NCBI GenBank assembly: GCA_963675135.1 | Contig: OY776121.1 | Span: 59,975,265-60,039,264, forward strand | Direction: 5' to 3' | DNA length: 64,000 nucleotides | Source: Galeopsis tetrahit | Taxonomy: Eukaryota > Streptophyta > Magnoliopsida > Lamiales > Lamiaceae | Part shown: in pieces, positions 55,515 through 64,000 of the stretch | How the letters are laid out: every line of letters starts with the position of its first letter | Position numbering within the stretch: the stretch's first letter is position 1 | Notes under the pieces: generated by a model | Database searches by the model: none | Told to the model about the DNA's origin: nothing | What the model saw: only the letters and a program-made list of their open reading frames with translations | Program-made: the position numbers and the translations under genes

Positions 55515-58318
55515 CATTAACTTGTTAAAAATGAAGAATGAAAAAAGACTTACGAATTCTCACAACGACTCATGATATAAGTGAAGTAGATAATATATGA
55601 GTATAGGAAGAATTGATAGATATATTTGGGGTTGAATATATGTGTGCTAGGGCTTTTTGAGGGTGTTATCAATTATTATTCAAAAAGATAATAAGAATAA
55701 GAAGGAGTGCATATTATATATAATGATAGAGGGAATGCAAGTGTAGTTAGGTATTGTAAGAGGGAGACACATATGTAATAATTAAATATTTTTTAGCATA
55801 GCAACTTTAATTTAATCTTCAATGTGATGTGGGTTAAGAGAATGGAAATAAGATTTATTATATAAATAAGTGATCAATGAAAATGTACATGGTACGAGAT
55901 GAAAGACATGTATAAATTACAAGCCCCTAATTAAATAAAAAAATTCAATCCACATAAACATCAATTATTTCTAAAAACCGTGGAAGGGAATGAAATTATA
56001 TGTTTAAATTTTAGTGTTACATTTTATTTTATTATATGAATGATTGACATGTGTTATAATAAAAAATAATTAATTTCTTATAATATTAATACTGTGGAGT
56101 ACTATACGTGTTAATAATTCAATAAAATGAAATATCGAGTGGAACACGAAAAGTGAAACAAGAAAATCTAACCGTCGTCTAAAGCTATTACTTAATTTAA
56201 AGGAAATGTAACCGTCGTCGCTATTACTTATTTTAGATTAAACACAAAAATTGTTTGAATTGTCTTGTATATTTACAAGGGATGACATGAGTTTTGTGTT
56301 GGGGAAATTGGTAAAATAAAAAAAAATAAAAAATGAGAGTGCAGCAATACTCTTTTGATCAACTTATTGAGGGTTATAAATAAAACTGCAGAAAAACTAA
56401 CTAATCATAATAATTTATTAGAGTAATAGAGAAGAGATTATAAGAAAAAAATTAGGTTTAGACGGTTTAGACTTATTTTGATTTTTAATAGAAAAAAAAG
56501 ACGGTAGGTAGGTGTTTACTTCTGTATATAGGACATCTCTTATACGTTTTTTTTATAGAATAATATTTTTGTTGTCTTAAAAAAATATTGATTAGAGTCT
56601 AGAGGAGGAGGTTATTTCACTGAATAACTTGAAAAAATATTATTTATTCTTTTCTTCTCTAATGAGACGTGATTTCATTATTGTTTACTTTACTTGAAAT
56701 GGAAAAAAAAAATCATTATTGAATACAGAAGTACTTTAAAACCAAATCAAGGTTACAAGTGGTAATTTTTTTAAACGCGAGTCCAGACATATATCAAAGT
56801 TTTTACAACAAAATAGTCTGATCTTCTCAACTCTCTACCTCTTAAAATTTTGCTGGTTTCTGAATTTTCATAGTCTAATCAGATGTTACTCCATCACATA
56901 TTTCTGCTTTTTTTATCTGTATGAATATATAAAAAATATATATTATACATTTTATATCCTAATTATATAATATACTACTATATGTAATAATTAAAGTAAA
57001 GTTTCTACGTCTGATGTTTTTTGAAATTTATGAAATAAGGCAGAATCACTTTTTTTAACCGTCTCTTACCTTTCTTTAGAAAAATAAATTTAAAAAGTTT
57101 TTAGAATTTAAAAACACACCTAATTAGTTTACTTTTAGAAAGTGCAACTATTGCCTATTTCAAATTGTCTGAATATCTAGACTTACTTGTGGACTAGGCT
57201 CACTATGCTCTGCCCAAAATTTATGGCATACATTAGAATATAATTGTCTATGTAGAAATCTTCTAAATATCATCTTTTAACTTTTAAGTTTTCTGTTAAA
57301 GAAATACATACACATATTTTGTTGCCGCTTTTATTTTAGTTGCCACATTAGTAAGTACTAAGTACATAATTACTGTGGACACCTCCATAACATCTTAATT
57401 ACTCATTCAAAGAGGTTTTTTTTTTTAGATTTGACACCTAAAAGTTATAGACTTAAAAATGTTTTTAACTTTTCTTTTTACCATTCTATATTTTAATTTG
57501 AAAATTCATTATGAACTATGTAGGAATTGTAGTTTGATTCTAATTGTCTATAACTCTGTTGGGATTATTTTAATGTTGATCTTATAATTTTTAAATGCAT
57601 TTTTTTTTTATAAATACGATATATTGAAATATTAAAACTCATATATAAATTTTACTTACATATTATTGTGATATATAAATTTATATATGAGTCTTACATA
57701 TAAGGGTCAAAACATGCATTAAAGGCAGTAGCTACAAGTGTTAAGCGGTTTTGTCTCACCTCAATAAATTTTATTATTATTTTTTGTTAAAAGTCTTAAG
57801 TATTTTTTTTTTTTCACACATAGATGTTGTATGTTGTATATATATTGAAGTACATGTATGCGCAGACCCAATACACATGTGACATCATCAGTTGTATTGC
57901 ACTAAATCTAAAAAGAATTATAATTTAAAAGATAATTATTTTGTGTAATTGAGTTTATAGATACACTTGAAATTTAATATTTAATTTATCAAATTTACTC
58001 AATTTATTAAAACTCAATTTCAATTGTAGAGGTGCAATCAATTTGCATCTGATATCATTCTAATTTTAAAAAATATATAAAAGAACTAGATAAGTAGCAC
58101 CAATTATTTGCGTTTTTTTTTTTAAAGCGGAATATAATTAAAACAACTTAAGACTAATTATGTAAATAAATAGGGTACAAATTAAAAAAAAAATTATTAT
58201 ACTTTGGATATTAAGTGTTTTTTTTTTGGTACAGATAACAGATCTAAGTCATAGAAATATTAGACTCTCTCTCTCAAGTTGTTTATTTTGAACTACATAA
58301 ATCTAGTATATAGAAAAA
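55515..58318. other. AT-rich intergenic DNA
   Basis: No gene, tRNA or clear terminal-repeat element was found in this 2.8-kb stretch. Confidence 0.5.
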
Positions 58319-58909
58319 TAATACAGCGACAACCACCCACCCTAATCCTCGGACTCAAATTGCCACCAAAATCATCAATTTACCACTAAATTTGAGTCAA
58401 ACAGTAAAATCATCTCCAATCATTAAACTCAAATTTTATTTATATTTTATTAAATATTTGTTTATCATCACATATATAATTTCATATTTATATTTAAATT
58501 AAATTAATTAAAAAAATGATATATTTAATATAAAAAAAATAAAAAATCAATGAACAAATCACCAAATTCCGTAATTGTTAATCAATGATACATTTATAAT
58601 ATGTATATTTTATTTTCTATTAAATTTTATAATTTAAATTATTAACATTATTTTACAATTAAATTATATGCTTTTTATTTTTAAATATACCATAATTATT
58701 AATTATGAAATTTAAAATTATTTAATTTAAATAATAATTATAAAATAATAAATTATAAACAAATTAAACAATAAATTAATTAAAAAAATATAAAGAGTGA
58801 GAAAAGCTTTGGAACATGGCTGATAGGCAAAAAAAAATTTGAGTCTCCAATTGAGTTGGTGGCTAATTTGCCACAGAAAAGTGAATTGTGGCAAATTGCC
58901 ACCATCATT

Positions 58910-59026
58910 ACCACAGCATTGGACACCATTTTGGAGGCAAATAGGGTATTTGCTCCCTCCATTGGAGGTTCCAATCGAGGTAGCAAATACCCTATTTGCC
59001 TCCAAAATGGTGTCCAATGCTGTGGT
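58910..59026. repeat. Perfect 45-bp inverted repeat (long hairpin)
   Basis: Arms 58910-58954 and 58982-59026 are exactly complementary (ACCACAGCATTGGACACCAT... with its reverse). They enclose a 27-base loop, and near-complementarity extends ~10-15 bp further outward. A second small hairpin (GGCTAATTTGCCACAG with TTGTGGCAAATTGCC) lies just before it at 58859-58900. Transcribed RNA would fold into a MIRNA- or siRNA-precursor-like stem. Confidence 0.93.
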
Positions 59027-59041
59027 AATAGTAGTGGTGAT

Positions 59042-59070
59042 CTAACCACTTGAGCTATCTCACTTTGTTC
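59042..59070 (-). mobile_element. SINE head fragment
   Basis: CTAACCACTTGAGCTATCTC, followed by ACTTTG, is nearly identical to the tRNA-like head (A box) of the SINE at 62554-62679. The rest of the SINE is absent. Confidence 0.55.
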
Positions 59071-60033
59071 CCATGTGGATTGCTACTCACAATTTAAATT
59101 AAAGGTAGAAGGGGTTCGGGGAGAGATGATGTGGAGGAGAGAGGAGAAATGGGGTAGAAGAACTTTTACCTCATTTCAAGTGGTCCCAACTTAATTTAAT
59201 TATTATTTTTAATTGTATTTTAATTTGTATTTACCATTGATTATTTTTTATCTTGTACTCTTTGTATTATTTCAATTATATTTTGTCAAAAAATATATTA
59301 ACATTATTTTATTTTTATATATAAGTCAAAAAATATACTGTATTTTTTTAAAACTTAAAATTAAGTAAACAAGTTCAAAAATTCATGAAACATTTATAAA
59401 GCTAGTGGTATATTTTGAATGATTGAAAAATCAAATAGCAACATGTTTGGTATGAACAATATTTATGTTATATAGAAGTAAATAATTTTGGGGTAAAAAA
59501 TATAGCTAATATTCATAAACTAAATAAATTTTGATACAAACAATATTTATGAAAAATATTTGTAATAAATGATTAAGGGTAAAATACTCAAAATTAAAGA
59601 TTTTTTTTCAAAGTGACACTTACTTTAAAAAAATTAAAGTGATATTTATTAAAAAAAATAGAGGGAGTATAAATTATAAAATAAAAATAATGAATGAAAG
59701 AATGTGAAAAGAAAAATATATACTCTAATTGGAGAGTGGGACCCACTTTTAAGGTAGAAGAGTGGTAGAATGCATTGGAGGGGTAGAAGTTTTTTGAGAT
59801 AGGAGTATAAAACTTTTGAGGTGGCACACATGTGACAAACTTAAAACCCAAAAATCCTCACTAGCACTGAGATGCTCTAATTAAATCTAAGTAAATTCTG
59901 ACCCGCCCGCGCCAGCTGGCTTCACATAACAGCGACAACCACCCACTCTAGGCAGTGGAAGAATAACAGACCGGTTGCCTACTTGCCTACAAGGCCCATT
60001 AAAAAGTCAGATGGGTCAGCCCAAAATGGGTTG

Positions 60034-61028
60034 GGGTATATACCCCTCTAGCTTTGTTTAATACACGCCCCCTCCACTTTTATTAATTAAATAATCATGT
60101 AAAATGTCTATTTTACCCTTTTAATAAAATACAAAAAGATACATACACCCTCCATAATTAAACTAATCCTAATTCTAATTTTAACCCTAACCCTAATTTG
60201 AAAGGTATTAGCCATCGCCCACCTAACGCCGCCGCCTCCCAAACTCCGACCGCCGCCGCCCAAATAAATACTCAGAAATTAAAAAAACATAAACATAAAA
60301 GTAAAAAAAAAAAAAAAGGAAAAACAAAAGTTCGACCACCAAACACACTCCGGTCGACTCTAGTTTGTCGACCAAAAACACTTCGGTCAATAGGATTTTT
60401 TCGAAAGAATTTAAAAAAAAAAAAATCGAAAATTTCGACAATATTGAGTCGACCAAAAACACTTCCGTCGACAAACCAGAGTCGACCGGAGTGTTTTTGG
60501 TCGACTCAATATTGTCAAAAAAATAATAATAATAAATAAAAAGCTGGAGGAGCAACAAAAAAAAAAATGGAGGAGTCAACCAAAATGCATACCTGGGGCG
60601 GCGGACGAGCGGCGGAGGCTGGACGAAAGGGAGGACGAAGTGTGGCTTCTTGGGGTGTGGCGGCGCCGGCGCGATGGAGGAGGAGGCGGCGCGCGATGGA
60701 GAAGGAGGCGGTGGCGCCGCGCGATGGAAGAAGAGGAGTAGGAGGCGGCTAGCTGGCGGCGCTGGACGAAGGCGGCAGGCGGTGGGAGGCGACGACGGCG
60801 ATATGTGGGGTGGAGAAGAAGATGAATGGTGTGAGGAAGAAGGTATTTGAAAAAATTAGGGTTTAAATGTAAAAATTAGGATTTTTGGGGTTGTATTTAT
60901 CCTATACAATTTAAAGAGATAAGGGTATAATACCTAATTTAGGGGGAGTGCATCTATCTTACATGTGTTTTGAGGGGAGTGCGTGTATCAGGAGAGTGCA
61001 TTAAACAAAGCTGGAGGGATATATACCC
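60034..61028. mobile_element. MULE-like element related to family B
   Basis: The ends GGGTATATACCCCTCTAGCT and AGCTGGAGGGATATATACCC are inverted repeats continuing through TTTGTTTAATRCACT. The interior has GTCGAC palindromes (60345-60515) like family B and a GC-rich right half. A clear TSD was not found; flanking CCCAAAATGGGTTG and CAACCCGCCCC are themselves partly inverted. Confidence 0.7.
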
Positions 61029-61154
61029 AACCCGCCCCAAATTGGACAACCACTTTTTTTGGGGTTTTTTGTAACAGGCCCAGTAAGGGTGGTTTTTTTT
61101 TTTTTAGCAGGTTTCAATTTTGGGCCAGTAAATATGGGATTTTTTTTTTTTTTT

Positions 61155-62258
61155 GGGTTTGACTATATGCACCTCCATTTCGGAGAGATGCACTCCCCCT
61201 TTCAATTTATTAATAAAATAATAGTGTAAAAAACCAAAAATACCCTTCATTCACCTTAATGGGATACTAGATGCACCCCCTTTACTGAACGCACCCCTGT
61301 CATCATTTCTTTCACCTTATCCCTAAACCAAACTTCCGGCCACCGTCACAATTTTTTCCGGTGCCAAGAAATCGAAAAAATTCAAAATTTTCATAAATCA
61401 ACCCTATTCATCCATAAAACACCATTATCAAACTCATTAACAAACACTATTAACAAATGAACAATATTCAACAATTTTTTTTTAAAATTTCGTGAAACCA
61501 GGGGCGACCATGTATCCTTCCGTCGACACCCTGTTGTCGACGAGAGGATATATGGTCGACATTACACTATCGAAAAAAAAAAAACCTGGGGCTAATACGG
61601 CGAATCGAGGTGGGCTAACGCCGTGAACGGAGCTGCGTGGGCCAACGCCAGTGAAGAGAATGAGAGAAGAGAGAGGTAAGGGGGCGGCCGCGGCGGCCGA
61701 TAGACGAGCGGCCGCTGAAAGCAATTTTTTTTTAACAGAACGGATAGGGAGCGAGGGGGTGGCCACGGCGGAGGTGGATGGGGACGGTGGCGGAGGCCGC
61801 AGCGTATGGAAGGGGGGCGGTCGCGCGACCGCTACAATTTTTTTTTGTTTTACAGATGGACGGGGCGGCACCGCCATGGCAGAGGCTGGAGGGACGGGGG
61901 CGGCCGCTAGTAGTGGCTCAATTTTTTTTTCTTTTACAGAAAACGCTGGTGTGCGGACGAGGGCGGGGGCTGCGAGGATGGGGACGAGGGCGGGGGCTGC
62001 GACGGTGGGGACGAGGGCGGGTTCCAGCGGCGACGGGGCTTGGTGGTGGAGTGGTTTGGGTGGGGGGAGAGAATGAAGAAGATGAAGATTGAAAATGAAA
62101 TTAGGGTTTGAGGGGGTGTGAGTAGTAATAGGAGTTTTTATGAGAGAGGGTTATTTATGACATTTCATGGGGGTGCGTCTACTTTGAAACGATTTTAGGG
62201 GGGTGCACCTATCGGGGGAGTGCATCAAACCGAAATGGAGGTGCATATAGTCAGACCC
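61155..62258. mobile_element. Non-autonomous MULE, family B, copy 3
   Basis: The ends GGGTTTGACTATATGCACCT and AGGTGCATATAGTCAGACCC are flanked by T-runs on both sides, consistent with a poly(T) TSD. One GTCGAC palindrome lies at 61500-61565, followed by a GC-rich, poly(T)-punctuated segment. The ORFs in this segment are compositional. Confidence 0.88.
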
Positions 62259-62296
62259 TTTTTTTTTTATCTACAAGTAGTGTGTTAGGAGCAAAT

Positions 62297-62297
62297 A

Positions 62298-62325
<28 letters not shown>
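62297..62325. repeat. (AT)n microsatellite
   Basis: About 13 AT units followed by GTGTGTG. Confidence 0.9.
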
Positions 62326-62330
<5 letters not shown>

Positions 62331-62553
62331 GAGATATTAGTTATATCTATCAATATATATTTTATGTACTGTTTATAGGAGTTGGGTCGGTCCTATAAAT
62401 ATTTGGGTATGAATTGAACTTTAAAATAAGGCTTCATCCCTTCGTATTTTTTGTTTTATACGTACTCATGAAACATAATGTAAAACAAAATTTAAAAGAC
62501 TAAACAATACTATAATTGTACTCAATACTTATTTCTAACTTCTATTTATTTAT

Positions 62554-62679
62554 TTATTATTATTATTTTTTTTTTATGGAAGTTAAATACCCATCCCTTT
62601 TTCCCCTCCCTATGACTCGAACCCAGAACCTAAAGTCTAGGTAGTGCTGCTCTAACCACTTGAGCTATCCCACTTTGTC
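62554..62679 (-). mobile_element. tRNA-derived SINE with 21-bp TSD
   Basis: On the minus strand it reads AAAGTGGGATAGCTCAAGTG, GTTAGAGCAG (A-box region) and GGGTTCGAGTCATAGG (B box), then ends in A-rich and TAA repeats. A perfect 21-bp duplication (ttctaacttctatttattta plus t) is at 62533-62553 and 62680-62700. That fits LINE-driven target-primed insertion. It is 126 bp long. Confidence 0.93.
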
Positions 62680-62734
62680 TTCTAACTTCTATTTATTTAT
62701 GCGTGGCCTTACATTAGAACCGGACATGTATAGG

Positions 62735-63740
62735 AGCAAGCAATATGTAAACTTCACCAATACAATTTATAAGACAAAACGTCTCATGAAAAATTGGTGG
62801 CATTTGAAGACAATTAAAAAATGATGAATAATTTTTTTGAGACTATATTTATACCATGAATAAGATGCACCAAATTAATCATTTGGTTATAACTTTTTAA
62901 AAAATGTATTTGAAATTCATTAGGATTTCTAGAGTATGTTCAATGAAGTTTGCATATTTTTAATACGAAACGCAAATTAATTACTAAATGTAATAAAACA
63001 TACTCATGAAATACTCTGTAAATTAAAATAATATACTGAGTCGAAAATAAGTTCATGTAGAATCTAAATGATATCCATTGCAAGTGCATATTCATCATTA
63101 CATGGTTCTTAAAACTAAAAACTGAAATCTACTAACTTTCTATAATTAAGGTTTTGAAGTCGGGGGACGGGGGTGTTGCATTTGTTGATACATAGCCGCT
63201 GGTCTACTATAAACATCTACTGTCATGGGCTAGTCTACTATAAACATCCGCTGTCATGGGCTGCATTAAAAATTTAAATTAATGTCTTATACATATACTT
63301 AAACACAAATACTCCTGCACAATTGTTACATAACATATAATTGAACTCACTTTAAATATATGGACTGAATTTTTTTTATTTAAAATTTACCATGTTTCTA
63401 TAATTAAGATTTTGAAGTTGGGGTTGTTGCCTTTGTTGACACATAGCCGCTAGTCTGCTATACTCATTTGCTGTCATGAATTAATGTCATATGCATATAT
63501 TTAAACATACACATATAATTGAATTCATTTTACATAAATGAAATAATTTTTTTGTATTTGAGTTATAATATACTAGTTTGAGTTAAATATAAGTTGCACC
63601 TTAGTTAACTGTTACCCTAATGTCCAACTCATAACAAACTTAGATCTTTTTAATTATTTAAGTCAAATTTAATTAAAAGCTCTCCAAGGGTCTTTTTCAA
63701 AGCTCTCAAAGCCCAATTCTGTATTAGTAATTTAAAATCG
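62735..63740. repeat. Segmental duplication, copy 2
   Basis: It is the direct counterpart of 52657-53500. It contains an extra internal tandem copy of CTAGTCTACTATAAACATC near 63210-63250 and a longer 3' part before the bHLH remnant. Confidence 0.85.
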
Positions 63741-63747
63741 AACTTAC

Positions 63748-63954
63748 CTGGGATTGACACACAAGAAGTGCGGCTGAAGGGTCACACATTATCGAACCAG
63801 TCGGTGGTGTTGACAATTAGTCATCTGAATTTCCCCAAGACGCAGACGTGATCATGCATGCCATTTTCGTTCTCATTTTTTCGTTTTTTTCGTTTTGATC
63901 TTTAAGCTTTTTCAGGTATTCTATTACTTCATCCAACATCGATACCTTATCTGT
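63748..63954 (-). pseudogene. UNE10/PIF8-like bHLH remnant, copy 2 (runs toward the window edge)
   Basis: The minus-strand exon is bounded by TTTTACAG and CAG|GTAAGT. It starts TDKVSMLDEVIEYLKKLK, the second helix of a bHLH domain with canonical spacing. It then moves abruptly to ITSASWGNSDD, a TAA stop, and PSAALLVCQSQ, all C-terminal family motifs. A large part of the C-terminal region is lost and the stop breaks the frame. Upstream exons would lie beyond 64000, so whether the DNA-binding half is present cannot be seen. Confidence 0.72.
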
Positions 63955-64000
63955 CTGTAAAATTAATTAAGACATATATAAAATGAATTATTTCGATCAT

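Larger units (their letters stand above)
58323..59948. mobile_element. Possible MITE-type insertion with 17-bp flanking repeats
   Basis: ACAGCGACAACCACCCA occurs at about 58323 and again at about 59932. Between them are two hairpins and ends resembling each other in inverse (CATCTCCAAT near 58410; GAGATGCTCTAA near 59870). The class is uncertain. Confidence 0.4.

Noticed and set aside
58727..59053. Four overlapping ORFs on both strands at the hairpin
   Set aside because: They mirror each other because the DNA is an inverted repeat; the translations are not protein-like.
60567..60850. Arg/Gly/Ala-rich ORFs of 61-66 aa
   Set aside because: They lie in the GC-rich half of a MULE-like element; composition explains the open frames.

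Overview
The window is nuclear DNA of a flowering plant. It is AT-rich and has genes with introns, plant LINE, Copia and Ty3/Tat retrotransposons, Mutator-like elements (MULEs), Stowaway MITEs and a decayed plastid tRNA. The CYP98A genes and the overall repeat content fit a eudicot, possibly an asterid; the order is a guess. Genic islands sit in a sea of nested transposons.

1-10,845: an old minus-strand L1-type LINE (ORF1 and ORF2) split by three later insertions. These are a deleted Copia element (357-4094, TSD ccccc), a non-autonomous MULE (7306-8466, 9-bp TSD) and a small hAT-like element (9837-10555, 8-bp TSD). 11,401-14,061: an intact two-exon minus-strand gene for the mitochondrial F1-ATP synthase delta' subunit (203 aa). 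Two MULEs (14265-15389 and 15468-16711) lie immediately upstream of it. 16,700-24,900: AT-rich repeats with a Helitron-like end, minisatellites, a Stowaway MITE and a 5' stump of a CYP98A gene. 24,909-26,312: a Pack-MULE carrying an alpha/beta-hydrolase (ABHD17-like) fragment. About 27,026: a mutated plastid trnD-GUC.

27,507-40,296: a MULE that captured the start of an isopentenyl-diphosphate isomerase gene. It was later entered by an 11.9-kb Tat-lineage Ty3 retrotransposon (27697-39554) whose LTRs differ at one visible site in 732 bp. The Tat element keeps an uninterrupted 1995-codon gag-pol. It also carries, in antisense, a four-exon gene with its own TATA box and a PF04195-like domain. 41,278-49,972: two intact, tandem, three-exon cytochrome P450 genes of family CYP98A (the 3'-hydroxylase family of hydroxycinnamoyl esters). 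Both have an unusual shortened loop in substrate recognition site 1. They are separated by two MULEs. 50,330-64,000: more MULEs and MITEs, a perfect 45-bp inverted repeat, a SINE with a 21-bp TSD, and two degenerate copies of a UNE10/PIF8-like bHLH gene. The bHLH copies lie in a direct segmental duplication about 10 kb apart.

Only three host genes look functional: the ATP synthase delta' gene and the two P450s. All splice sites and boundaries were read by eye; family names rest on motif recognition, not database searches.
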